Source of the DNA: Antedon mediterranea
Lineage: Eukaryota > Echinodermata > Crinoidea > Comatulida > Antedonidae
Assembly (NCBI RefSeq): GCF_964355755.1
Contig: NC_092673.1
Coordinates: forward strand, 32,931,648 to 32,995,647
Length of the DNA: 64,000 nt
Reading direction: 5' to 3'
The position numbers and the translations under genes are program-made. Of this stretch, positions 9,984-20,704 are shown in pieces (position 1 is the stretch's first letter; each line of letters opens with the position of its first letter). The notes beneath the pieces were generated by a model. It saw only the letters and a program-made list of their open reading frames with translations, ran no database searches and was not told the origin of the DNA.

Positions 9984-11397
9984 TTACGTTACGTTAGCCT
10001 CACACCATTGTTTTGTCTTCCATACATCAAACTGTGTTTTTCGTAAAGCCATTATTTCTGATGAAAGCTCGTAGAGATATGCTTCTCCTTCCCCTTCTTC
10101 TTTTAAGTTTTGATGTAAGAGTTCTCGACTTTTGCTTGAAATTTCTGATGACTGTGACTGAAATGAAAAATGCTTATTTTTCTTCTTATTTTCAAGCAAT
10201 CTAACCTGTTGTTGGGACTTAGACTTACTATTAGCAATTTTGTCTTTATTTGATTGAATATTTGTAGAAATTGTGAATCTTTCCAAGTCGTCCAAACTTT
10301 TAAGAGTGGTTTCATCCGACACACACCGTTTCAGAGCGTATTGGAGTAGACATTTAGGTTCATCCTTGACAATCAGGTGAACCCTTTTCTTTTCACCGAT
10401 CGGATATGCTGACTTTAAAGATTGAAGGATTTGTTTCCATTCTTGATTTTGTTTCCCATCAAACACAAGAATAAGATGGCTAGGTTGATTATTCCAAGAT
10501 GTAATCAATTCCATATCTTCTTTTCTCAACATGTCACTTTGGCAGAAAATAACACTCGTCGACGATGTCTTCGTTAAAAACGCGATATGTAATGGAAGAT
10601 TGCAGACGTTGCCTCGTAAGTTCATAATCCCAAAACCTGTTGGAAAGCTATCTCCATCATTTCCCTTAGGAAGATACCACATTATTTCTAGTAATCCATT
10701 AGAAATTACTTTTTTCATTTTTCCACCTTTACTTTCACATGTTAAGAAATGATCTTGTTTCGAGCTAATGACTTGATTGAGCAGTTTTGATTTCGATAAC
10801 TTAGGTCTTCCTACACGCAGAGCACACACTATTGGTAGTTTATGAACTGCCAGTGATCGTTCACGAGATGGGTTTGAGCAAGTCTTCAATATTTTTCGCA
10901 ATGTGCTTATTGCAAAAGAATGCATCTCAATAGCTACTGTTCGTGACACGGTATCTATTACTGGCAATATTAATGGAATGCCTAACTGACATTGTGACAG
11001 CTTTTCTACTAATATCTGCATGAGGAAGTCATCACTACATAAATAAATAGTGACGTAAGAACGTCGAGGGGATGTACCCGTAGTTCATCTTCTATAGTAA
11101 CATCTTCATTTGTCTCCAAAGAATAATTTTGCAGAAAAAGGTCTAATGAGGTGATATCTGTAGATGTTTCCGTTTGTCGATTATGTTCGAACAACAAGCC
11201 TTCGTAGTTACACGCGATAATATTTTGTAGCATAAACCAAGGGAGTTGGCGTGGATGTTTGATATCTGATTGTTTAATAACATTGGCTTAAGCGTTAGTG
11301 CCTTGTTCCTTGTAATTTTCTTTGGAAAACAGTTAGGACTAGGTAGTTCCAGTGATGTTAATAAATCAAGATATTGATCATAATCAGGAAGCGCCAT
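9984..11397 (-). pseudogene. Truncated, frameshifted GVIN/URGCP-like giant GTPase paralogue
   Basis: Three overlapping open pieces in three frames (11397 to about 11280, about 11285 to 11040, and 11040 to 9984) match, in order, the N-terminal 480 or so residues of the intact gene at 28434-33152. The start MALPDYDQYLDLL parallels its N-terminal alpha-helical region. LQNIIACNYEG parallels LQNIVTCNYEG, DDFLMQILVEKLSQCQLGIP parallels DDFLRQILIEKLSICQLAIP, and LPIVCALRVGRPKLSKSK parallels LPIVSALRLGRPKISKSK. Two frameshifts (near 11283 and 11040) break it. It stops before the GTPase domain, next to the 5' side of the LINE ORF1 relic, whose insertion probably removed or displaced the rest. A splice acceptor (ATTTCAG, AG at 11414-11415) lies 16 bases before the ATG, as in the intact copy. 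Confidence 0.85.
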
Positions 11398-13677
11398 TGT
11401 TTGACTCTAGTACCTGAAATGATAACATTCAATAATGTGGTGTAATGTGCAGTAAAACTCGTGTCGGTTAATTTTCAAAAAATGTATATGAACTAAAGTG
11501 TTTCAGAAAAACCTATTCGAAACATAATGGCTTTTACATCAAGTGGGTTTGGTCCACTGTGACCACCATTATTGTAGTTATGCCTAATTAAAAAAACTAG
11601 ATGGTTCTCGAATACATAATAATTTCAGCGTTAAAAAACTGGCGATTTCAAATGCACGTACCGCAGGACAATAATGTCGTTTACAGGAACGGATAAATAG
11701 ACACTGTGATTTATGTACTCAACTAAAATTAGCACCCTGGGAATTACTTCCGAAAGAGAAACTTGTCACAAAATGAGACCAATTGTTTAAGTCAAATTTA
11801 AACAAACTTAATTTGTGTTTTATATGTAACATTAGGGTTGAGGGATGGAAGAGGAACCATTTTTAAATATATTCTTTATCCATTTAGTAACGAAATATTA
11901 ATTGTTTTCATGTTTTACAAATAATATACCACTAAACCATGGAGGTATTTATACCCCCATGACTAAACACAGTAAAACACTGCGATGTAATACTTTGTTG
12001 AAACTATCACCGTCCTAGTCGATTGAAAAGTACAGTACGTGTAACGATACATCACTACGACGTGTATATGTTTATATAATGTAAAACAATTTGTGAAAAC
12101 CACCTCTATTCGGGGGGCAAATCCTAAATTTGATTTAATCGTCAATAAATATCAAATTATCTAACTCAACTTAATTAGTAGGCCTAATGGTTTTCAATTG
12201 TTTCTTAGAGCTAATTCATAAGTTGGTTCCTACCCTACCCACCAAAGTTGTTCTGCGTTTAGGGCATGTGATGCACTGTAGGCCTATCCTCTACTGGCTT
12301 TACAACGCTACTCATTCCAGTGAGGGAAGGGTGATGATGTGGGTGGTTTAACTGCAATAATAAAGATTTGTACGTAATATACGGCGACTGAAAACGCTAG
12401 CTCATTATTCGTTTAAAAAAAATCTATATCCAACCTCTGCAGCACAGATTGAAAAAAAAATGGATCGAATTTCTGTTATGAGTATACAGTACTTGCCTTT
12501 ACGACGCCTGAGGGAGGAATAGACACTTGTGGAACAGAGATTGGAATGTTCCATTCATCGCAAATCAATACATTTGTATAAACGTATATTAAATCTATCA
12601 AAATAATACTTTTTAAAGAAAATCGGCCTGTCTTCAACATTATGATGCTATACTCGAGCTGTTCAACCGGTTTTCAGCGATTAAAAACAATTATCGTAGG
12701 AGGAGATAGGAAAATTCGAAGCATCCTCGTAGTATTGTATGCGGGTATTTTTCAAGATGGACATGCATTAGACAGTGTATACCACGATCGGAAAACACCC
12801 CTATTTGGGGCAAATCGTTGAACCTAAATTCGTTTTAATCGTCAATAACTAATTATCGAACTCAATTTAATTAGTAAACAGGGTTACATCAGGTGGTTAA
12901 AATCAGTATCGAAAGTACGAACCAACTTTATATACCATCAAGTAAACATTCTAGAAATAACGCGCGATTTACCGAATTTTGCCCTTACGTAAATTTATAT
13001 ATAGAAAATAATATACCGACGGGACGCTGCACATACAGTAACTACCCATATTTACCCTAAATACCCATACCTTTTGCCATCAAGAGAAACATTTTTAACC
13101 TAAGCCTGGGTGCATCCATCTAAAGTATAGTACAATTTGCAGACAGTTGAATACAGCCATAACAAGAAATAACATGGGCAGGAGGGTTTGTGATTTGTCT
13201 ACAATATATTGTTTCTTTTTTCTTTTTAATTTGTATGTTCTATGTTGATTTTGGTATTCTTATCTTTCTTTTATATTCGTTTAGTACAAATGTAAATGTT
13301 CAAGAGAACAGAAGCATTAGGAAATTGTATCAAGCGGAAGCAGAGTTTACTAAGGCTGAAAAAATAAGTATTTGGAAACTCGGACTGGGCATACTCAAAC
13401 ACCAAAGCACGTCTGGCAGAAGAGTAGTAGACAGTACTATATTTTTAGTTCAGGATTATATTTTTGTTTTTGGCCACAGACTTTGTTCATTTCAGACTAT
13501 ATTTATGTTACCTAAAAATTAATGTTTAAAATAAACTTGATAATAAATCATAAATTTTTTAAAATTATGAAATAAATTATGAAAAAACAATAATTAACAC
13601 TATTACTTCAAAAAGTGAAGGGGTGTTTTTGTAAGAAATATTTCTTGTTTATTTGTGGTTTGATATGTATATGTTTT
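11398..13677. other. Intergenic, AT-rich; contains one diverged direct repeat
   Basis: This is upstream flank of the broken GTPase gene. About 95 bases around 12096-12190 recur, diverged, around 12784-12890; both contain TTTTAATCGTCAATAA or TTTAATCGTCAATAA followed by CTCAA(C/T)TTAATTAGTA. A 110-codon plus-strand ORF at 13190-13522 has no recognisable domain and I do not call it a gene. Confidence 0.5.
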
Positions 13678-13917
13678 TTACTTTATCCGTCGATTGTGAT
13701 GTTTAACATTTTTCTTTCTTAACAGTCTTCTTTTGAATGCGTCTATGTTTTGTTCAAGCATTTTTGTTAGTGTCCAAAGTTCACTATTGTATAGTAAAAA
13801 GCTAAATATGTACATTATAGTCTTATAATTAACAAGCATGACTTTGTCACATCCAAATTTAAACTTTATTTGCAATTTTCCTTTTTTTTTAAATTCTATC
13901 ACTTTTAATAATGACAC
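13678..13917 (-). pseudogene. LINE reverse-transcriptase C-terminal relic
   Basis: About 80 residues contain YNSELWTLTKMLEQNIDAFK followed by RRLLRK. This pattern recurs in the C-terminal part of non-LTR RTs, where a tyrosine-rich strand precedes a basic helix. Nothing else of that element is visible on either side. It could be a remnant of a second LINE distinct from the one at 14.3-20.7 kb. Confidence 0.6.
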
Positions 13918-14279
13918 CGATGGAAACTGATTTTCCTGTAAAGAATAATTGGGTCGTCCTGATTCTAATGAACTATCAAAGTTGGAACCATTTCACTTAC
14001 CCAATCATTGATTACAAGTTAATCAGTGCTAGATAATAGCCCCACATCTAATGTTTTTCTTCACTGATCGTTTACAAAGATGTTTGTTCAGAATGGGAAA
14101 GTTTTCAGTTGTGGAGTCCAACTTCAACTTCATTGCCAGGAAATCCAATCATTTACCTAAGTCGCTTTTTTCTGATGTTTGTATTAAATGTAGGTTTTGA
14201 TAATGATTGGCTCGGTTCGCTTGAATCTCTGGAATACTTTTCTATTTGAAAGGTAGATAAACTCAGACCCATTTATTTT
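13918..14279. other. No gene seen
   Basis: AT-rich sequence without long ORFs, repeats or RNA-like motifs that I can identify. Confidence 0.4.
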
Positions 14280-16784
14280 TAATGGATAATATATATTAGG
14301 TATATTTATTCATAAAAAGACATCAAAATACAACGGCAGCCAAAAGGCTGAAAAGTAGTATTTTACAAAATTTGATAAAAATATATAAATACAGTATGTA
14401 TAAAAGGTAAAACTAGTTTTAAAAAATTAACACATTAAAATTGGTCCACCTGTAAGTTAAAATAGTGCCAGCCTATTCAATATTCATCATTAATGAGTCA
14501 GACTAAAAAAAGGGACTGGTGAAGATCTAAATCTTTCTGTACGACCAAACGGGATTTCGAGTAGAGGCTTACTCGCAGACCTCAGGGTTCTGCTAATGTC
14601 ACGAACAGGGGGAAGAATGCTTCTAAATGTATCAGACTTTATTATTCCTTTACCAAATTTCAGTAAGAGTTGGACTCTTCTGTTAACTAGCGATGGAAGG
14701 TCTGACAATTTAAGAGCAGACTCGTAGGATACATAGTTCATGCCATAAATGATTCGTAGAGCTCTTTTTTTAACTCTTTCTATTGACTTAGTTTGGTCTT
14801 TCATAATTGAACTGTGCCACACAGGGCATGCATATTCAACTAAAAGACGTATATAGCAAGTATATACTTGTAGTAAATCTTTAGAAGGCGCCTTGGCTTT
14901 CTTAAGTATAATGAAAGTGTACAAACGTCGACATGCTTTAGCAACGATATCATGAATATGCATCTCCCATTTAAGGTTATCCTGCAAGGTGACACCAAGC
15001 AGTTTAATGTGATTTACACATTTAAGATCATGGCCATTTAGATTGAAACTGGGAGGAGGACAGTCGGACTTTAGGAGGGAAATACGCATCACATTGCACT
15101 TGGATGGCTTGAGGAGGACTCTATTTATCAAACACCAATCATCAAGTTGATTTAAAGTGTCCTGCAACAATTGGCTATCACTACTTCTAACTACTTCACT
15201 AAGAGTGAGGTCGTCCACATATTTCCACCGCCTGTCAGTTCCCTCAGCAACATCATTGACTAATACCAAAAAGAAGGGGGCCCAACTTCGTGCCCTGGGG
15301 CACCCCACAAGTAATATTAGAATTTGAAGAGGTGGCTCCCTTAACTTTGGTATTGCATGTGCGATTTAAGAGGAAACTACAAACGGTAGGAAGAATGGAC
15401 GGCCTCACTCCTATGGATATTAATTTATTTATGACAACATTATGATCCACACGATCGAAAGCCTTCGTAAAGTCTACAGCACATAAGTTTAAATATTTTC
15501 TACCCCCCTCCAGGTCAGATACAACAGAATTTATCAAGTCTACGAGGTAGTGTGAAGTTGACGAGCCTCTACGACAACCAAATTGCTTACTATCTAAAGA
15601 ATCTTTTATATCATTAGTTACCCACTCCGCTAAAAAGCTTTCAAATATCCGAGAAAAAATGGGTGTTAGGGATACAGGCCGAAGGTCATTACAATTATTA
15701 GCATCTGGAACCTTAGGAACTGGTATTATAGTAGCCTTTTTCCATTGTTCAGGAAAATTACCTTCATTTAAAGAAGAATTAAAAATGTCCTCTAATGGAT
15801 AAGAGAGTTCAAATGAGAATTCCTTAATTAATCTGACCGGTAGATCTTCTGGGTGTCCTGCTTTTTGTACGTTTAACTTATCGATTGCAGATTTCACTTG
15901 TCCTGGGTAGATAACGGGTGGGGGTTCCGATACTGGTAAGTAACTTGGTAGTTTTGTAATGTCAAGCGCTGAAAGTTCACTACAAATCGTGGCAAAATGT
16001 TGGTTATTTACTTCAACAGCCGCTTACGTTGATGTTAAACGTGTTCTTTTTCTTTAGATTGCAGAGATTCACAATTCCTTTGTGCCATCTAGCAGGGCTA
16101 TTGCTTTTTAGACACTTTAATGAGGTCGCGTAAAACTTCTTCTTCGCGTGTGTAATTGCTCTTTGTATGGAGTTCCGTATCCTTCGCCATTGGTGGGTAT
16201 GGTTACTAGAAAAGGCCAACTGTCGTTCTACAATCAATCTCTTGATTCTCGGCGTCATCCACGGCTTATCTGTTTTCTTATGGCAAATCGATTTCACGGG
16301 GAAAAAATCCGCAAATTTCCCATTAAGCACAGTAAGAAATTCATTTGTTTTACAACTTGTTGATTTGCTATCAAGAATATGGCACCAGTCATGGGCAGTG
16401 ATCCACGATCCAAATGATCTAACCGACGAGTTACGATACGGTTGGATAGTACAAGTGGTGTAGTTAGAGGTAGGTATAACATGGATTGGTTTCAATAGTA
16501 TACAATGGTCGCTACGCCCTAAGGGGGCCAACTTAGTGGCTTTACTGTATCTCTCCGGTCGATTCATGAACACTTTATCAAGGATGTTATTTTTCCTATG
16601 GGTAGGAAAATCAATCATTTGTTCCATACCTAATTCACATTGCATATAGGTAGTGTTTAGATGGTTGAAGTCACCAAGTACTATGATATTTTCCAATCTA
16701 TCCATTCCATAAATACTATCAATTACATTTCTAACATGCTCTAAAAGTTGGTTGGGGTAGTTGGCAGACGGCGGGTAGTAAATA
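14280..16784 (-). mobile_element. CR1/Jockey-like LINE, 3' part
   Basis: This part contains the second half of the apurinic endonuclease, the whole reverse transcriptase and about 200 bases of 3' UTR ending in AT-rich sequence near 14280. It is separated from its 5' part (19902-20704) by the DNA transposon at 16785-19898. Joining the flanks after removing one ATA copy leaves the endonuclease in frame. Confidence 0.88.
14490..16784 (-). pseudogene. LINE ORF2, endonuclease C-terminal half plus RT, two frameshifts
   Basis: Reading on the minus strand: endonuclease YYPPSANYP, GDFNHLNT and GRSDHCILL; then a frameshift near 16020; then the RT with EQWKKATIIPVPK, DLRPVSLTPIFSRIFE, QFGCRRGSSTSHYLVDLIN, motif A FTKAFDRVDH and GVPQGTKLGPLLF; then a second frameshift near 15275; then motif C YVDDLTL, the thumb (HIKLLGVTLQDNLKWEMHI) and a C-terminal tail ending at 14490 (PFFSLTH). 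The catalytic aspartates are present, so the copy died by frameshifts and by the transposon insertion. Length and motifs fit the Jockey/CR1 broad group; the clade was not resolved. Confidence 0.87.
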
Positions 16785-16800
16785 TAGGCCATCGGGTGAA
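16785..16800 (+). repeat. Left terminal inverted repeat
   Basis: TAGGCCATCGGGTGAA, perfect match to the right end at 19883-19898 in inverse orientation. Confidence 0.9.
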
Positions 16801-17192
16801 AATCCTATCGTTCAATCCCGTTCCAGTCTCATTAGCCTAAAAAAACTCTACATGATAATTATGTTAATAATATTTTAAAAGTAATAACACAAAGTTTCAC
16901 CTAAAAAACGTATCATATAACAAGGAAATCACATTTCAACGTCAGTATTTGAAAATTTTTTTACATTGTGTTGACCCATGACCTTTTCCACACGAAACTC
17001 TTTTAGCCAAAAAATGTTTTTTTTTCATTGAGGTTTTATTCATTAAATAAAATATTTATTCACAAAAACTACATTGAAGAAGCTCAGTGATATTTAGTAT
17101 ATTAATTATAACAGAAAACTTGATAATAAAACAGTATTATCGTAATTTTAGTACAACAATTGTTAACGATTTGGTGAATATGGACGCGTGAC

Positions 17193-19309
17193 ATGAACTG
17201 TGCACACAACAGCATGGCTTCGATTGATGAAAGCCACGTTTGTGATCTTCAAATAAAATGTTGTTTTCACCATGAAAACATTACTGATAAAACGGCATTT
17301 CCAATTACGGAAGTTCGATTTTATAAGGTTGTTGCTTGTACCAAGTTATGGGTAAACTTAGATGGTACCTGTAAAGATATTGCTAATAAACTAGTATCCG
17401 AGCTAGATATTCTTAATGCGTCATATGAAGACATAATAACAAAGCATCCATATTTTGGATTTCATCACCATTGTTATCGTAAATACATCAACACAAGAAC
17501 GATAGAATTGGTAAGTTTAACACATTCACTAGCCTATGTATCATTTGTAAGAAGGCACAGAAGCAGATTAGAAAAAATTACAAAACCTGCAACCAGAAAT
17601 TGAGAAAGGCTCTCACAGATGATGCAGGTAAGAGCCTTTTAAAACAATTAATACAATTTTTTGTACGTGGTATAGATTATGTACATATATATAACTTATT
17701 AACCATTTTTTTATGCTGTATATTTAAAGGATTCCTAAGAGCAGCTGCTGAAATGAAAAATGACCAAGAAATGTTGAAGGACATACACGGAAAGAGCTGT
17801 GCTTGCATTGAAGTGAGGTACCATGACTCATGCTACAGGGAATATATAAAAATTGTGCACCGAAAGAAACATATTCATGCAAAGTATGTTTAATTTTATT
17901 TATGTTAAGTTATTGTATGTAAGCCTTATTATTATACATATTATTATTACTGTATATATTAATTTGATATATATCATATACCAACCAAGAGATTTGTCAT
18001 TATTTGTTCAGGTCTTCAACAAAGTCATTTTTTGATGAACATAAAAAAGGCTACAATGTGTTTTGTGAAACAATTATTAAAGAAAGAATGAAAACCGGTC
18101 AAGAAATCATCAGATTAAGTAAACTTCAGAAGTACCTTGACAAGTATATTCAAGAAGAGGAACATATTAATTTGGGATATGTAAGGTACTGTATGCAGTT
18201 TGATTAATTTTCTTACCTTACAATGGAACATATGCGTAATAATGATATTGTTAATTTAATTTACCTTCACAATAAGTTATAGCTTCTAATGCAATATTTT
18301 GTTTTATAACAGGTCAGATTTACTAAAAGCAAAACTCGAAAAATATTTTCCAGAGCTTGTATTCCATTTACCAAGTAGAAGGTTTGTAATTACAAATTGT
18401 AGATATATAGATGGTAACCCATAAAAAATTGGAATGCTTTTTTTTTTAACAATTTGAATGTATGTATACTATATTATAATAAAGTAATTATACTTTTTTT
18501 GGCATTTTTTAGGAATGAGGCAACCATGGTTTATTTTGCTGACATATCCACAGGCTCTTTTGCTGAGCAATTTTTGGAATCAGAAGAGAGTACTGACCTG
18601 TCATCAGATGCATCTGTTAATCCTGATATATCTACCACTACAAATAAAGAGGAAAGATATCATTTGCAAGATGAATCACGAACAATTCACTTAGCAGGTA
18701 AACCATATTGTATAATTGTTTTAGACAACATATGAATTCATTAAAATAATAGCCTATTTAATGGTAACTTTATTTGTCTTTACAGGCCTGATTTTAAAGA
18801 ATGCAATCAAGACATCAGAGTCAATGGACTATAAGTGGCCTCCACGAGCAAGTGATATTAACAATGTAGTTATGAGTGACATCATTCCATTCCACCTTTT
18901 TAATATCTTGGCAATATGTACCAACACAGTACAGGAACACATTGATCCATCGATGGCAAGTGTTCCAGAAGAAATCCGAAATAAACTTGAGGCAATCTGT
19001 CAAGACATTGTGTACTTAGCTTCAAGAGGCAGGCGACAAACACCAAAATCCTTAGCACTTGGTCTTACTGTTAGGCATATGACTGGTTCCACGCACCTCT
19101 TAGATATATTAAGTAAATTTGGACATTGTACGAAACAAGTCTTGCGATGTTTCGATTGTCCACTGCTAATGCTGTTCCGGATGGTTTCAGGCGTGGGGAA
19201 CTTGTTACTATGGTTTGGGACAACATTGATTTTAATGAAGAAACCACAAGTGGCCAAGGCACAACATGATGAAATGATTTTATTCTATTTTTATATTAAG
19301 TTGCCATGA
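17193..19309 (+). pseudogene. Seven-exon gene of an unnamed multi-copy family, truncated
   Basis: Deduced exons are 17193-17510, 17561-17627, 17730-17883, 18012-18185, 18313-18381, 18513-18697 and 18786 to about 19269. All introns have GT/AG ends (50-131 bases) and the phases agree across every junction. The N terminus has Cys/His groups (CDLQIKCCFHH; FGFHHHCYRKYIN), with a similar pair in exon 3 (SCACIEVRYHDSCYREYI). Exons 5-6 give LVFHLPSRRNEATMVYF, and exon 7 has SLALGLTVRHMTGS, a frameshift near 19130, and then WDNIDFNEETTSGQGTT with a stop at 19267-19269. I believe proteins with this layout are numerous in marine invertebrate genomes but I know no assigned function. It could be a transposase-related protein that has lost its C-terminal part, or a captured host gene. 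Confidence 0.7.
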
Positions 19310-19350
19310 GAAAAACCAATTTCAAATCTTTCGTTGATGAACTTATTGAC

Positions 19351-19356
19351 AATAAA
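19351..19356 (+). terminator. Poly(A) signal AATAAA for the transposon gene
   Basis: AATAAA lies about 40 bases after the last stop codon of the spliced gene, still inside the transposon, consistent with a self-contained transcription unit. Confidence 0.55.
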
Positions 19357-19557
19357 GTTATCTTGTATCTTGTAAATCTAAACATTAAAATTTAGTTGAA
19401 ATGTGTTGTGGTCTTAATTAAATGGTTTAATTTTCAAAAGTATTGATAGAAATAAAGAAATAATTCAAATGCTTTTAGAATTATATATATAACGTGTATT
19501 TGATGGCAGACACTCGTTTATAATTGTAAATTAAATAAACTACAGTAATTTAACTTA

Positions 19558-19625
19558 TGACGCGACTTGACTTAGCCTGACGCGTTTTACCTTGACAGTG
19601 ACGCGATTAGATTTTAATTGACGCG
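19558..19625 (+). repeat. Four TGACGCG subterminal repeats, about 20-bp spacing
   Basis: TGACGCG begins at 19558, 19578, 19599 and 19619, that is, at intervals of 20, 21 and 20 bases or about two helical turns. They lie 260-340 bases inside the right TIR. Phased direct repeats in this position resemble transposase-binding sites; that role is inferred. Confidence 0.75.
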
Positions 19626-19882
19626 ATCTAACGAGTCGGGACGTAACAACGTACAATTACCACGGTACTCGTCCACGCTTTTTGCCTGTTACTTCAGCGG
19701 GATGTTTTTAATCTTTCGGGCTAGCGATGGTCTTTTATCAAGATAATTGTGCTTATGTGATACGGTATTTTGGTGAAAAAGTTCAAATTATTACTTAAAA
19801 CATGTTAATAGATTGATCTATGACAATTTTTTGTATACTAAAGAGGTTGGAGCGAAAAGTGTTTTCTAGTGGCTTTTTTTTC

Positions 19883-19898
19883 TTCACCCGATGGCCTA
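19883..19898 (-). repeat. Right terminal inverted repeat
   Basis: TTCACCCGATGGCCTA, the exact complement of the left TIR, followed by the ATA target duplication. Confidence 0.9.
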
Positions 19899-19901
19899 AT
19901 A

Positions 19902-20704
19902 GCTCCAATATATATAGAACGCGTTTTGCTGTTCTGTGTAGAGCGATAGCTAATTTTTGACCATAGGCATTCGAATTTGCAATCAGTATGCGTAACAATC
20001 GGATGGATTTCCAGGTGGTCCGCTGCAAAGCATGCTACGCCACCGCCGATTTTATCAGTTCTGTTTTTAAAAACGCCTTTATAATCGCAAAAGTTAACAA
20101 TACCTTGTGTTTCCTCTGTTAGCCATGTCTCAGTGACTATCGCTACATCTACATTATGTTTCTTTAAGGTACAGTAAAATTCGTCTGCTTTATTCTTTAA
20201 TGACCACGCATTCGTATACATAATTGTCGGTGCAGCTAAATCCCCTGTGATGCATGGGATCAAATTTCCAATATTACGACCTTGGGTCACCGTATTTTCT
20301 ACTGAACGAAAAGTTACCCTTGTATCAATTTTCCTTCTTAGCTTAACACCTCCGCGTTTCCTTCTTGGTCGTTTTCTAGGCCGAGAGTCGCTACCGGTAT
20401 GCATACAAGTCGGTCTATTGTTTACCTCCACCTGTATATGCAGTTCTTTTGTCATTGCGTACCGTACCGTGTCCAAAAAAAAACCAACAAAAAACAAGAC
20501 CAAACCGGCGACAAGCACAAAAACGGCTAAATTATGAATGTACAAGCACAAAAATCCATCAAAATTCATCAAAATATCATCTAAACCAACAAGCAACGCT
20601 TAGTAATCGCTAAATAAGACACATCAACAAGTTAAACAACGAAAATAAGGAAAATAGAGGTGTCTTGCAGATAGCTCAGCGACACACGTCTACACGCTAC
20701 AGCG
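19902..20704 (-). pseudogene. CR1/Jockey-like LINE, 5' part: ORF2 N terminus and endonuclease
   Basis: The open frame from 20596 has an unusual N terminus for a LINE ORF2: a hydrophobic run of about 25 residues (LAVFVLVAGLVLFFVGFFL) followed by a very basic segment (RPRKRPRRKRGG). The apurinic endonuclease follows with TNAWSLKNKADEF, VDVAIVTETWL and GGGVACFA. The frame continues to ARG-SER-ILE-TYR-ILE-GLY-ALA-ILE and is then interrupted by the transposon; it resumes at 16784. About 100 bases of 5' UTR extend to the hAT boundary at 20704. No ORF1 is seen, so the copy may be 5'-truncated or belong to a one-ORF lineage. Confidence 0.85.

Larger units (their letters stand above)
16785..19898. mobile_element. 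DNA transposon with 16-bp TIRs, 3-bp TSD and a spliced gene
   Basis: The left end reads TAGGCCATCGGGTGAA (16785-16800), and the right end is its exact complement (19883-19898). The bases ATA flank both sides (16782-16784 and 19899-19901). Excising the 3114-bp element together with one ATA restores the host LINE endonuclease in frame. That gives the boundaries to the base and shows that the element moved into an existing LINE. It carries a plus-strand seven-exon gene and four TGACGCG repeats near its right end. A 3-bp TSD fits several superfamilies (PIF/Harbinger, CACTA), but neither the TIR nor the encoded protein matches one I recognise. Confidence 0.85.

Noticed and set aside
13190-13522. 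110-codon plus-strand ORF with a hydrophobic N terminus
   Set aside because: AT-rich low-complexity start, no recognisable domain, no supporting splice sites or neighbours.
17193-19309. A string of frameshifted ORFs (single decayed exon)
   Set aside because: Each break coincides with GT/AG boundaries that keep phase; only the change near 19130 and the one near 19267 look like true frameshifts.
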